Numbered from the stretch's first letter, positions 54,219-63,151 are shown. The stretch is 64,000 nucleotides of DNA from Deltaproteobacteria bacterium HGW-Deltaproteobacteria-2 (GCA_002840505.1 PHBC01000003.1:261789-325788); one strand, 5' to 3'. Notes: generated from the letters alone by a model not told the origin. Made by a program: numbers and translations.

Positions 54219-54530
54219 TTAAGTCCCTGAGACTTCAACAAGCATCTTTCTCATCAGGAGTTTTTCCACAAACCCGATAACGTCCTTTTCAATAACTTTT
54301 ACAGGAACCTTAAACTCAGCAGCCAAATCCATAATTATTTCTTTCAGGCTCTTCCGTCCGTCCAAACTTTGCCAGATAACCTGTCCTGTAGTGTTGAGGA
54401 AATATGGTTCGTTCTCCGAATCGTTGACACCGGATGCAAACGGGATGATGATCATCTCACTTTCCACTTCACGCACAACAACATCACCAGACGCCACATA
54501 TACGGCGTCTGGTTTTATTTTTGTTTTCAT
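54219..54530 (-). CDS. PqqD-like RiPP recognition element protein
   Basis: The 103-residue protein contains YFLNTTGQVIWQSLDGRKSL and IIMDLAAEFKVPVKVIEKDV, the PqqD/RRE pattern of N-x-T-G-x-x-[IV]-[LW]. RREs are small winged-helix proteins that bind the leader of a ribosomal peptide and hand it to modifying enzymes. AAGGA lies 7 bases before the ATG. It is between the precursor gene and the radical SAM gene. Confidence 0.85.
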   Translation of the reverse strand: MKTKIKPDAVYVASGDVVVREVESEMIIIPFASGVNDSENEPYFLNTTGQVIWQSLDGRKSLKEIIMDLAAEFKVPVKVIEKDVIGFVEKLLMRKMLVEVSGT

Positions 54531-54687
54531 AAAATATTCCTTGAAATAAATAAGTGCCGGGTCCGGCTTAAATAATTGTCAATTATCACCGCATCGGTCA
54601 AAGAAAACTAGCCCTCGTCTGTATTAAGCACTATAGGAAAAATACAAACAGTAAATTTACTCTTTTAAAGCCGGTGTCTTGAGCCTT

Positions 54688-54858
54688 CTATTCAACGTCT
54701 TTAATACAAGCCATTTTAACAGGAGGCACTGGAGGAGTAGGACCAATGCCTGTATTGTAACGCACGTTCCCTTTACTGGATGATCCAATAACCTTCTTTG
54801 TGTTTCTTTGTTTCATTACATCCAATTCCGGTTTCTGCCATTGTCTATCTTTTTTCAT
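54688..54858 (-). CDS. Candidate RiPP precursor peptide, 56 aa
   Basis: A near-perfect site (AGGAGG) lies 6 bases before ATG 54858, and the stop TAG is at 54688-54690. The leader part reads MKKDRQWQKPELDVMKQ, with the W-x-x-PEL pattern seen in leaders recognised by RRE proteins. The likely core is the C-terminal half (around GIGPTPPVPPVKMAC, then IKDVE). It is rich in Pro, Gly and Val and has one Cys. It is too short for most gene callers. A promoter lies 60-90 bases upstream. Cleavage site and modification are unknown. Confidence 0.8.
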   Translation of the reverse strand: MKKDRQWQKPELDVMKQRNTKKVIGSSSKGNVRYNTGIGPTPPVPPVKMACIKDVE

Positions 54859-54919
54859 TTTGCACCTCCTGTGCGTTTAACAAGAAATGTTTTTATGGGT
54901 AATTTGTTGTTTAGGTGCC

Positions 54920-54948
54920 AATATAGGGAAATTCCATTTGCAAGTCAA
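54920..54948 (-). promoter_or_regulatory. Sigma70-type promoter of the RiPP-like operon
   Basis: On the minus strand TTGACT (54943-54948), a 17-base spacer and TATATT (54920-54925) form a strong promoter. The precursor ATG is about 60 bases downstream. It gives the peptide operon transcription independent of the glycosyltransferase genes upstream. Confidence 0.7.
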
Positions 54949-54969
54949 TTATTATTTTATACCATATTA

Positions 54970-56112
54970 TCATATAGTTACAATTTTATTTTTCAGTCGA
55001 AGCTTGCCGTTCTCCCGGATAACGATACCTTGTTCCAAGTCAAAAAACCGCGCCTCAACATGATATTGCCGAACAGCATCGTTATAGGCCTTGCGCTGCC
55101 GGGCTGATGGCTCTTCCCATTTACTTCTGAGTCTTAACATACGCAAGATTCGGGCGACTTCTCCTCTTATATTCATATACAGATCGCGCCAGCCCCATTG
55201 CTCGTCTAGCCATTCCGGCCAGGGAGAATCCTTAAGGAAATCCTTATAGCAGCAATAGGCTGTCAGGTCAGGGAAGAACAAAGGCTTGCCATAGACGAAC
55301 CGGCGCCATGGTTTTTGATCACCCATATGGTGAATGATGACCGCACTGGATTTACCGTTTTTTATTTTTTGCCATCGCGGGGAAGGCGCCGTATTCCATA
55401 TAGGCGATAATTGTGCGATGTTGCCATCCAGAATAGCATTCAGCGCGTGTTCATCAGGAAGAGAACAGAGCTCGGTATTTTGCCGGATAAATTCCAGCGC
55501 CCTTTCACCTAATTTTTCGCTGTTCCATCTTTCGACATCAATGTAGAGAACACCGGTATTGAAGAAGCGATAGGGTTTGGTCATGCCTAATTTGTGGCAA
55601 TGATCATTGAAATCATCGTGCACCTTCTTATTTAAACCAGTCCAAACACGGCCAGAAGGAACAGCGGCCAGCGCAAACGGTGCCGTATCCAGAGAAAATA
55701 TTGAAGATATGTCGCCGTGGATAGTCAGGTCACAGTCGAGATAGAATATTTTGTCGTAACGGCCGGCAAGATGTTCAGCCAGAAATAGTTTCATCATCGT
55801 GGCAGTACTTAACCTTTCAATAAATTTACCGACACCTCGTTGACGCGACATGTCCATATCTTCGCAAAATAGTATTCCGCGCTGTTCCATCCAACTTCTG
55901 TGGACATCCGTCACTTCCGAAGGCTCCGCGAAAATAATAGTATCAAAGCTATGATCCGAACCTTTGGCGAAAGACTTCACCGCATCAGCAACGAATAACG
56001 CGGGAATCAACATTTTTCGGTCGGTGCAAAGACAAACGGCGTTTCTTATTGTCTGTTGTTTATTAAAAGTTCCGGCAGAGGTCAGATTACCGGTCTGAAA
56101 ATTTTCTTTCAT
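54970..56112 (-). CDS. GT8-family glycosyltransferase
   Basis: AVCLCTDRKMLIPALFVADAV at the N-terminus and KIFYLDCDLTIHGDISSIF with the DCD metal motif define GT8. FNTGVLYIDVERW, then DEHALNAIL and IIHHMGDQKPW complete the active site. It lies 112 bases upstream of the precursor gene. It overlaps the preceding glycosyltransferase by 26 bases. A role in surface glycan synthesis, or in decorating the RiPP product, is possible. Confidence 0.85.
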   Translation of the reverse strand: MKENFQTGNLTSAGTFNKQQTIRNAVCLCTDRKMLIPALFVADAVKSFAKGSDHSFDTIIFAEPSEVTDVHRSWMEQRGILFCEDMDMSRQRGVGKFIERLSTATMMKLFLAEHLAGRYDKIFYLDCDLTIHGDISSIFSLDTAPFALAAVPSGRVWTGLNKKVHDDFNDHCHKLGMTKPYRFFNTGVLYIDVERWNSEKLGERALEFIRQNTELCSLPDEHALNAILDGNIAQLSPIWNTAPSPRWQKIKNGKSSAVIIHHMGDQKPWRRFVYGKPLFFPDLTAYCCYKDFLKDSPWPEWLDEQWGWRDLYMNIRGEVARILRMLRLRSKWEEPSARQRKAYNDAVRQYHVEARFFDLEQGIVIRENGKLRLKNKIVTI

Positions 56113-57136
56113 TTATCAACCTTCTCAAGAATTTATAAGTATCGGGATAGTTTTTTTCAAGAAACATTCTTACAATACTTCTTAACTTATAATAAAGACT
56201 TTTTACATTTATAGAAATATTACCCGTCAGCCGTTTCACTATACCCAAAATCATTCTGAATACTTTGACCGAAAAGCCATTTTCGCCCAACGCTATGGCC
56301 TTGTATTCTTCCAGTAAAACCGTGCAGTCTTCGAGGTAATCTCTCTGAATATAAAATGCAAAATGGCCAAACAGAGCGTCACCGCAAATCATGTTGGGAC
56401 GATTCAGCCTCTGCGGCAGGTCCTGTGATAAAAATGATTCGTCACTATGAATGAAACGCCACGCTCCCGTCCTGCAATCTATCGTTTCATCAAAACCTGA
56501 ATTTAACTCCGGCAGACCTTTTAAATCACGTCCGAACCAGCACATTACGCCAATCGAAAATCTTCTGAAATCATTCATTATTACGTGATCTATTTTCCAT
56601 CTGTTCAGATTGTCCGATTTTATATCATTAATAAATTTTCTGTGAATTTTCCCGGCAAATTTTGGATTCTGCCAACCGTTAATATCCAGGCATTCATATC
56701 CGACCTTGCCCCATTGCATCGGAACAATTCCTTCCTTCTGAAAAAAGTGTGAACATACTGCGTTATTAACAATGTTGCCGAAAACAAAAAGAGGTTTCGG
56801 ATTATTGATCCTGTGTTCAATAAGATTTTTCACGGCATCTTTTTCGAAAAAACAGATATCATCATCGAACTTGATATAGATGGTATCATCATCAACATAA
56901 TCCCTGTAATACTGCCAGATACTGTTCACTGATTTTTTAAGCATTTCTTTCCTGTTGATTTTAAAGAAATCGGGATGCTTAGCTGCAAGCATTTCAATAT
57001 AAGCAATGTCATCTTTAACAGAAGTATTCAGCCAGAAGTGATGCTCTGAAATGTACCGGCGATTATTAAGAAGATACTCAGCCAGTATTTCCAGATAATG
57101 TTTCCGTCCCGCAGGAGTAACAGTAATGACCTTCAT
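56087..57136 (-). CDS. Glycosyltransferase-like protein with DDD motif
   Basis: VITVTPAGRKHYLEILAEYL at the start and YIKFDDDICFFEKDAV near 120 are a GT-A-like donor site. CWFGRDLKGLPELNSGFDET and IHSDESFLSQDLPQRLNRPN follow. I recognise no named family with certainty. It overlaps the GT8 gene downstream by 26 bases and starts 14 bases after the GT8 gene upstream. It appears to belong to this glycosyltransferase trio. Confidence 0.65.
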   Translation of the reverse strand: MKVITVTPAGRKHYLEILAEYLLNNRRYISEHHFWLNTSVKDDIAYIEMLAAKHPDFFKINRKEMLKKSVNSIWQYYRDYVDDDTIYIKFDDDICFFEKDAVKNLIEHRINNPKPLFVFGNIVNNAVCSHFFQKEGIVPMQWGKVGYECLDINGWQNPKFAGKIHRKFINDIKSDNLNRWKIDHVIMNDFRRFSIGVMCWFGRDLKGLPELNSGFDETIDCRTGAWRFIHSDESFLSQDLPQRLNRPNMICGDALFGHFAFYIQRDYLEDCTVLLEEYKAIALGENGFSVKVFRMILGIVKRLTGNISINVKSLYYKLRSIVRMFLEKNYPDTYKFLRRLINERKFSDR

Positions 57137-57150
57137 TAGAAATCCCGATA

Positions 57151-58188
57151 TTACATCAATGTTTTGTTTCTTAACTTTCTTTGAAGTTTGAAAATTTGCG
57201 GATAATTATTTTTCAGAAAAACACCTGCACGCAGCCTGTATTTATTGTATCTGTAATAATAAGACATTTTATAACGGCAATATTTATATAAATCACGTTT
57301 ATGCAGATTCTTTAAATAAAAATCATTTTCCGCCTCTTCCCGCTTACTCAATATTTTATTAGGCGTTTGCGGATTAACAATATCAATCAGGTCGGCTTTA
57401 TCCAGATTTGATTTCCATTCGGAATTCAAAGGACTTTTAGGATTCCAGGGTTTTCCTCCCGGGAAATTAGAATATGTGTGTAAAACAATTCCTTTCAAGT
57501 TATCCGGACTGCCTCCCGAATGATAAATCTCATAACTTGGACAAATATTATAAACCTGAGACAGCTCCTGCCACTTGCCATGAAAATAAATATTCAGAAC
57601 CGTTTCTTCCGAAATATAAATAATATCCTCGAAATGCAAAAGAATATTTTTAAGATTCTGAAAATCATCTTCGGATATCATATCCGTGCAAAAAGCCATT
57701 ACACCGGAATTAAACGCGGGCCTGCTTAAATCACATTTACTCTCCAGCTCTCTGAAGAGATGCTTATTGCGCCTGTTGCGATCATGAAACTGCCCTTTCA
57801 GCGAAGTACGCAGCAAGTTAAGAATTCTTACCGCCGCAAATCCCTTCGCTTCAGTAAGAGATTCCAGTGAACCTCTTACAACGATATCCCCGTCGAGAAA
57901 CACAACATTTTTCCATTTCTTAAATTCCGGCGTAAACAAATAAAATTTGCAGAGAGTCGTTAAAGGAGCATGGCCGATACGGATTTCAGTTTCTGTCAAT
58001 ATCGGTTCGCATTTCCTGATCAGAATCCCTTTATCATAGAACCATCTCAAATCTTTTTCAGGAATATCATAAGCCAGCAGCATGTAATCGCCCTTCCAGC
58101 CCGCATTCCAATACACGCTGGAAAAAAGCTGCCTGGCCTGATCAACGTAATTGCCATCCGCCAAAGTCACCAGCAAATCCTTTTTCAT
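57151..58188 (-). CDS. GT8-like glycosyltransferase
   Basis: LLVTLADGNYVDQARQLFSSVYWNAGW, read in two parts around residue 20, and VVFLDGDIVVRGSLESLTEA with the DGD motif show a GT8-type fold. FNSGVMAFCTDM and VLHTYSNFPGGKPW complete the site. The length (345 aa) fits. It is the first gene of the trio on the minus strand. Donor and acceptor are unknown. Confidence 0.8.
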   Translation of the reverse strand: MKKDLLVTLADGNYVDQARQLFSSVYWNAGWKGDYMLLAYDIPEKDLRWFYDKGILIRKCEPILTETEIRIGHAPLTTLCKFYLFTPEFKKWKNVVFLDGDIVVRGSLESLTEAKGFAAVRILNLLRTSLKGQFHDRNRRNKHLFRELESKCDLSRPAFNSGVMAFCTDMISEDDFQNLKNILLHFEDIIYISEETVLNIYFHGKWQELSQVYNICPSYEIYHSGGSPDNLKGIVLHTYSNFPGGKPWNPKSPLNSEWKSNLDKADLIDIVNPQTPNKILSKREEAENDFYLKNLHKRDLYKYCRYKMSYYYRYNKYRLRAGVFLKNNYPQIFKLQRKLRNKTLM

Positions 58189-58279
58189 TCCATTTTCCTT
58201 ATTTGTTATTGCAACACGCGCTCTCTAGTGATCCATTGGTGGAAATGCTATTTGGGTGGCATAGCTCGCGCAAAGATGT

Positions 58280-59185
58280 TTAACGAGCAGATATTAACGC
58301 TACCTGCCGCACTTGCGCTTTTAAATTCTCAAGATAAGATTCTCTGGGCTGGGCAATCGTGCCTTTTTCATCGTACTCTTTTTTTGCCATTAATTGCACA
58401 GCATCATTGATGTCGCCGTTTGCGGCATCGAGATATGTCTCAATCAGCTCTCGATACCGGGGAGTGGATTCACGGGATCGCTGTAAAAACTCGGTGGCGT
58501 CACCGTCTGTAAAGACCCACAAGTGAGCCATGCCGATAAATTTTGGATGAAGCCCTATGAGCTTATCCAGCGATGAAACGTAGTCGTCATAGGAAGATAG
58601 AAATTCGGCTTTTGCGTGGCTGTCTTTGTCGCCTTCCGGAAGACCACAAGCTTCTCCCGCGAAGAGCGCGCGAATTTCGGGAATGAAAAACGCCAGCGAG
58701 TCGCCGGTATGTCCCGGCACCTCGTAAACTTCGCAGGTCAAACCACCAAGATCAAACCGGTCTCCTTCTTTGAGATTAAACTCAAAATTCACAGGTTCGA
58801 GACGAACATCCTCATCACCGACGATATCTTGATAAAATCCTCTTTGGAGCTCGCTTAAGGAAGTCATCAGATCGAGAACGGATTTCTTTTTCATCAGAGT
58901 TCCGACTCTTTCGAATGCACCGGCCTGAAGATCAGGTAGTTTTCTCTTGAGATAGGGAATAGAACCCACGTGATCGAAATGGGAATGGGTCGCAAAAACA
59001 TAGTCCAGAGCGTTTTTGTCCCCGAAGACTTTTTCCAACGAAGCAATATATGCCGGACCTATCAGATTCATTCCTGCATCGATCATTAAATGCCGCTGCC
59101 TACCCTTAATGATATAACCCGGATAAAGCTGGTTTCCTCCAACGGTTATCCACTCGCCAAAATCGCCCTCTGCCTGTATTTTCAT
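58280..59185 (-). CDS. Metallo-beta-lactamase-fold hydrolase
   Basis: FATHSHFDHVGSIPYLK is the HxHxDH zinc motif. YEVPGHTGDSLAFFIPE adds the next His and IGMAHLWVF the last one. The length of 301 aa and a long C-terminal helical part fit glyoxalase-II-type or related MBL hydrolases. It is cytoplasmic with no signal peptide. The substrate is unknown. Confidence 0.85.
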   Translation of the reverse strand: MKIQAEGDFGEWITVGGNQLYPGYIIKGRQRHLMIDAGMNLIGPAYIASLEKVFGDKNALDYVFATHSHFDHVGSIPYLKRKLPDLQAGAFERVGTLMKKKSVLDLMTSLSELQRGFYQDIVGDEDVRLEPVNFEFNLKEGDRFDLGGLTCEVYEVPGHTGDSLAFFIPEIRALFAGEACGLPEGDKDSHAKAEFLSSYDDYVSSLDKLIGLHPKFIGMAHLWVFTDGDATEFLQRSRESTPRYRELIETYLDAANGDINDAVQLMAKKEYDEKGTIAQPRESYLENLKAQVRQVALISAR

Positions 59186-59269
59186 GTTTGTAACACATCC
59201 TTTATTTATTGATTACCTCCACAATAGCGATTTCTCCCGATGTGAGAAGTAAAATTATTCCACAAGATA

Positions 59270-59899
59270 TCAAACCCACCCGAGTATTGTTGCAAACACA
59301 ATATGACACATGATTGCAAGGACAGGCATAAGCACCACGCCGATCTTTTTCGCCCGCAACGTCAGATTATCATGCAGCCAGACAAGCACCAGCAGTGGGA
59401 AACAGTAGGCAACAACAATGAAATAAATGTTAGGCCAGCTCCAGTATTTATAGGCCCATATCAGCATGTTGCTTTTGTTTAAAAGCACCTCGACAAATAC
59501 GCCGGCAAGACCCAGGATCGTGGGGATGAATAACCGGTTGGGGATGCCCAGGATTTTCATATTTTTATCTTCCGGCAGAATTTTTAAGACCATCAGGCCG
59601 TAAACAGCAAAGAAAAATGATATTTCAATGTTCAGACCCGCATAAATAACAAAAGCCGATTTCCCCGGCGTTGTCCACAGAGGCGCGTAATCTGTAAAAT
59701 GCAACAGCAGCGCGTTGAAAATCTCCCAGATAAACTCGATTGCCCAAAACGCCAGTCCCAGCAGAACCGGGCTCCAGTTTTTCTTCTCGATTTCAACAAA
59801 GTAGATGTACACGACGGACACCATCAACGGTATGATGTACCATTGCAGGTTTTCAGTGCTTCTTAAAACACTTAATGCTTGAGCGCTTGCAGCAGTCAT
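59270..59899 (-). CDS. Multi-pass membrane protein, function unknown
   Basis: AAGGAGG lies 8 bases before the ATG. The 209 residues form about six hydrophobic segments with Trp-rich loops (AFWAIEFIWEIFNAL, YKYWSWPNIYFIVVAYCF). I do not recognise a family. The region upstream holds two hairpins that may lie in its leader. No clear operon partner is seen. Confidence 0.6.
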   Translation of the reverse strand: MTAASAQALSVLRSTENLQWYIIPLMVSVVYIYFVEIEKKNWSPVLLGLAFWAIEFIWEIFNALLLHFTDYAPLWTTPGKSAFVIYAGLNIEISFFFAVYGLMVLKILPEDKNMKILGIPNRLFIPTILGLAGVFVEVLLNKSNMLIWAYKYWSWPNIYFIVVAYCFPLLVLVWLHDNLTLRAKKIGVVLMPVLAIMCHIVFATILGWV

Positions 59900-59973
59900 T
59901 TTCCATCCTCCTTATTGAGTCCCAAGTTTCAAAAGCGTAGCACACCGAAACTTGTTGGACGAATTATCCAATA

Positions 59974-60021
59974 TCCAAAGGCTATTTGGAAATTATCCCA
60001 GGCACGCAGTGCCGTGGGATA
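59974..60021. repeat. Two adjacent hairpins upstream of the membrane protein gene
   Basis: TCCAAA/TTTGGA (59974-59990) and TATCCCA-GGCAC/GTGCC-TGGGATA with one bulged base (59994-60021). They lie about 75-120 bases before the start codon at 59899. Confidence 0.6.
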
Positions 60022-60055
60022 TTGAACACCTCTCTGTCCAGTAATTCCAACAGAA

Positions 60056-60090
60056 ATTGAACTATAAGAATTTCAGCCTTGTATGTCAAT
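60056..60090 (+). repeat. Left copy of a 35-bp imperfect direct repeat
   Basis: It matches 61865-61899 at 30 of 35 bases. All five differences are transitions. Together the copies frame the truncated GDPD gene and the AI-2E-type transporter. Confidence 0.7.
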
Positions 60091-60236
60091 TCAATAGTGA
60101 CACTTGCCGATAGAGGCAAAGATTGCATATTGCTTCATGATACTTATTTTGCTAACTTAAAAACGGCAGAACGGCCATTTTGCTTCCAATGGCGCTTCAC
60201 TTTTTTTTATGAAATGGAGGCTAAAGTAAATTAATC

Positions 60237-60518
60237 ATGAAATGCAAACGGTTTGTCTGTCAGATCATATTTTTGATCATATTGAGTTTTTTGGGTATTT
60301 CCTGCAGCGGTGGCAGTTCGGATTCTCCGCAGAGCTTACAGCAGAATGGGTCACCACTCGCTTATGAATGGCTAATGGATCCAACTTCGATCGGGCCACT
60401 TGTAGCAGCACACCGCGGTGCGCATAAAAATGTTCCCGAAAACTCGCTCGCGGCAATTCGTGCAGCATCGCAACTGGGTGCCGACCTTAGAGTTCTAGTA
60501 TATATCGTTTGCTCTTAA
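60237..60518 (+). pseudogene. Truncated glycerophosphodiester phosphodiesterase lipoprotein
   Basis: The start is a lipoprotein signal (VCQIIFLIILSFLGISC with lipobox Cys). VAAHRGAHKNVPENSLAAIRAA and SQLGAD follow, the conserved N-terminal HRG and ENS motifs of GDPD enzymes. After that the frame diverges and stops at 93 residues. The ExD metal motif and the rest of the barrel are missing. No remainder exists downstream, so the gene is broken, probably by a deletion at the edge of the GC-rich segment. Confidence 0.75.
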
Positions 60519-60580
60519 AGGCAATTATGTCAAATTATAGAATATCAGAAAACAAATTCAACCCGGATTATTATCTTTAG

Positions 60581-61819
60581 TCATTTTTTACCGGGTGCAT
60601 CAGTTTTTCTCGTCAGACTATTTTCTTCCTTCTGACGATCGGCAGAAATATCGACGGCGATGGCAGCGGCCTGCTCGGCGGGCATGCCTTCAGCCCGGCG
60701 TTCATACTCCTTTTCACCTCGGTCGTCGCGTTCCCTAATCGCCACATCTTCCGCTTGCTCCTGCTGTCCCGGCAAATCGACGCGCAGTTCCTCAATAAGC
60801 ATCATCACTGCCGCCGCTACCGGAAGAGCAAGAAGCGCCCCGGTGATGCCATATAAAACTCCTCCCGCCAAAAGCGACAAAAGGATTACGGACGAAGGGA
60901 GGCGCAACGCGCGTCCATAGATCCGCGGAATTATCACTCGGCTTTCGAGTTCTTCGTAGGCAAGCATTAGCACGAGCACAATGATAATGACGGTAGGACC
61001 ACGAGAGATAGCTGCCGCCACTGCGGCGCCCACCGAAAACAGGGGACCAATATAAGGAAGGACGTCGGCAGCGCCCGCAAACACCGCGATGGCCAATGCG
61101 TTAGAGACACCGCAGGCAGTCAGGAGGATGAACACAAAAGCGCCCATTAAAGCACAGGTAATCACCTGCCCGCGTATGTAGGCACCGACGATGGTTTCCA
61201 GATTCAGCATGATCCGGGAAAGCCGGATGTGGTGGGACCTGGGGACCATAGAAAACAGGCCTCCTCGCAGACGATCCCTATCGATCATGATGTACAGCGC
61301 GAGGAATACGGAACTCAGGATATACGCGAAGATCTCGACGACGCGGGTGGAAAACTCGAGGGCATTCGAGGTAACCATTTTTAAAAGATCGTCGGGATGC
61401 ACTTTGCTAAGTAGTACTGCCAAGGGGCTGGTCAGTTGGGAACCCGCCAACCAATTCACCAAACGTTTCCGCAGTTCAGGTTCCTGATTCAGAAGGCTCG
61501 TAACCTGCTCTATGAGTGATGGAATTGTCATTGTGATAAAGAGAACGGTGACTGCCGAGAGTGCGGTGAAAACTATCGCGATGCCCAGACCCCGGCGCAT
61601 GCGCCGCTTTTCAAACCACTCAACAGCGGGACCTATGGTGCCGACGATAATGAGGGCCGCCACAAGTACCAGAACCACCGGTAGAAGCCTGTTCAGCACC
61701 CACAGACCGGCGAATAGTAGCAGCAAAACGATAATAGTGCCGGGAGAGGGTTCAATGCGAATCACACGTGGACGGTGTTCCTTTGGGGTGGATTCAATGG
61801 ATTCCTGACTCGGTATCAT
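60581..61819 (-). CDS. AI-2E-family transporter (PerM-like)
   Basis: The 412-residue protein has about eight hydrophobic segments, with VVEIFAYILSSVFLALYIMID in the middle and GAADVLPYIGPLFSVGAAVAAA, the diagnostic AI-2E motif. VLYGITGALLALPVAAAVMML comes next. A charged C-terminal tail follows. GGAGG lies 4 bases before the ATG. Its base composition is GC-richer than neighbouring genes, which suggests transfer. The two 35-bp repeats bracket it. Confidence 0.85.
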   Translation of the reverse strand: MIPSQESIESTPKEHRPRVIRIEPSPGTIIVLLLLFAGLWVLNRLLPVVLVLVAALIIVGTIGPAVEWFEKRRMRRGLGIAIVFTALSAVTVLFITMTIPSLIEQVTSLLNQEPELRKRLVNWLAGSQLTSPLAVLLSKVHPDDLLKMVTSNALEFSTRVVEIFAYILSSVFLALYIMIDRDRLRGGLFSMVPRSHHIRLSRIMLNLETIVGAYIRGQVITCALMGAFVFILLTACGVSNALAIAVFAGAADVLPYIGPLFSVGAAVAAAISRGPTVIIIVLVLMLAYEELESRVIIPRIYGRALRLPSSVILLSLLAGGVLYGITGALLALPVAAAVMMLIEELRVDLPGQQEQAEDVAIRERDDRGEKEYERRAEGMPAEQAAAIAVDISADRQKEENSLTRKTDAPGKK

Positions 61820-61864
61820 ATCGCCTCCGTTCCGGCGTCGTTGATATGATCTTGCCTCTTCATA

Positions 61865-61899
61865 ATTGAGCCATAAGAATTTCGGCCTTATATATCAAT
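61865..61899 (+). repeat. Right copy of a 35-bp imperfect direct repeat
   Basis: Second copy of the sequence at 60056-60090, in the same orientation. Confidence 0.7.
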
Positions 61900-62037
61900 G
61901 AACACTAAACACCTGATAATCTAACCAACTGAATGTGTTTAGATTATTCAGGTTATTGGCAATCCAGTTCTTAATTCCTTAAACTTTTCACGTTTCTTTA
62001 CTAACCCGTCCAAACATCTAATCCTCTAGTTTCCTGG

Positions 62038-62077
62038 ATTCCGGCCGGAGTTTATCCCGCGTATGCGGGGCCGGAAT
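62038..62077. repeat. Nested palindromic repeat
   Basis: ATTCCGGCC (62038-62046) pairs with GGCCGGAAT (62069-62077) and the inner CCCGC with GCGGG around GTAT. This looks like a repetitive extragenic palindrome. Confidence 0.65.
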
Positions 62078-62203
62078 GACAAAGGAAGTATTTCCTTAAT
62101 TACTTAAATCTTGTCCCTTCTTTTCACATTTCACTATTCACTGTTTCTTCTAATCTTCCAATCATCTAATCTTCTAATCCTCTATTTTTCACCATTCACT
62201 GTT

Positions 62204-62758
62204 CTAGTGTTTCATACCCTTCATATCATCCGCTGTTTTTTTATGGCTTTGTTTTTTATGGTCTTTTTTATCCATCTTCTTTTCGTGTTTTTCCTCACCC
62301 ATTTTCATGTACATCATCTTATGCATGTTTTTAAACTGTTCTTCCGTCAAAATAGCCCGCATATCTTTCATGGCTTTTAGCATTTCCAAATGCTGAGCGG
62401 TTTTCATATCTTCAATTTTCTTAACCGCGAATGTGGCCTTATCCAAATCAAAATTTTTCACTTCCATAATTTCCATAAGTTCGATCTGGGCAATCTTAAG
62501 GTCAGCTTTTGATCTTATTTGCTTTTTCTGCATTTCTCTGTGTATTGGTTTCATCTTCGCCATCTGGTCATCGGTAAGCCCCATATGATCCGCATTCTCC
62601 ATGCACATCATATCACCGCCCATCATGTCCATGTGGTCCATTTCCATCATCTGTCCATGTCCGCCACCATGACCTCCCATGGGCATATCCCTCATCTGTG
62701 AAAAAGCAGGTACAGCAAAAACAAATGTCAATAACAACGAAAGTAATATTTTTTTCAT
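62204..62758 (-). CDS. Spy/CpxP-like periplasmic protein, Met/His-rich
   Basis: I start at 62758, where GGAGAAGG is 2-3 bases upstream and the signal peptide begins (KKILLSLLLTFVFAVPAFS). The mature N-terminus is rich in Met, His and Gly (GGHGGGHGQMMEMDHMDMMGG), a likely metal-binding part. LTDDQMAKMKPIHREMQKKQ and ILTEEQFKNMHKM match the LTxxQ repeats of Spy/CpxP chaperones. It probably protects envelope proteins or buffers copper. Confidence 0.8.
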   Translation of the reverse strand: MKKILLSLLLTFVFAVPAFSQMRDMPMGGHGGGHGQMMEMDHMDMMGGDMMCMENADHMGLTDDQMAKMKPIHREMQKKQIRSKADLKIAQIELMEIMEVKNFDLDKATFAVKKIEDMKTAQHLEMLKAMKDMRAILTEEQFKNMHKMMYMKMGEEKHEKKMDKKDHKKQSHKKTADDMKGMKH

Positions 62759-62831
62759 AACCTTCTCCAGTTTGTCTGATTTAAATTCTTTTATTTGTAA
62801 GTCGAACATTCCCGCCAAAGGCGGAACAAAT

Positions 62832-63041
62832 CTATTCAGGTTTATACTTAAACGATACTCTTAATTTCGCCCGATACTCCACAACTTTTCCTTTTTCCAC
62901 TCTCATATCGAGTTCTTTTACTTCAGCAATCCTTATTTCTTTTAAGGTTTTTGCTGTGACTTCAACAGCATTTTTAGCAGCATCTTCCCATGATTTATCA
63001 CTGCTTCCGATAATTTCGATAACTTTATAAACATTGCTCAT
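62832..63041 (-). CDS. Dodecin
   Basis: The 69-residue product starts with SNVYKVIEIIGSSDKSWEDAAKNAV (read in two blocks) and continues with VKELDMRVEKGKV. This is the dodecin fold, whose dodecamers store flavin. I start at 63041, where AAAGGA is 10 bases upstream; the longer frame to 63164 has no such site. It sits beside CsbD and STAS-like genes, suggesting stationary-phase or stress use. Confidence 0.85.
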   Translation of the reverse strand: MSNVYKVIEIIGSSDKSWEDAAKNAVEVTAKTLKEIRIAEVKELDMRVEKGKVVEYRAKLRVSFKYKPE

Positions 63042-63151
63042 AATCTTTATCCTTTCTTTTAATTTGGTTAAATAAAAATGGTTAATCGGGCTGTTTTCAT
63101 ACGTTAAAAAATCTTCCATATGAATAATATCCAAGCTTATGCGTTCTCTTA

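Larger units (their letters stand above)
59900..60236. other. Divergent intergenic region with hairpins and a direct repeat
   Basis: It contains two hairpins (59974-60021) and the left 35-bp direct repeat (60056-60090). No gene is seen. Confidence 0.5.
61820..62203. other. Intergenic region with direct repeat and palindrome
   Basis: It holds the right copy of the 35-bp repeat and a nested palindrome at 62038-62077. No gene is seen. Confidence 0.5.

Noticed and set aside
54531-54687. Second precursor peptide between the RRE gene and the first precursor
   Set aside because: No short frame with a ribosome-binding site is visible there.
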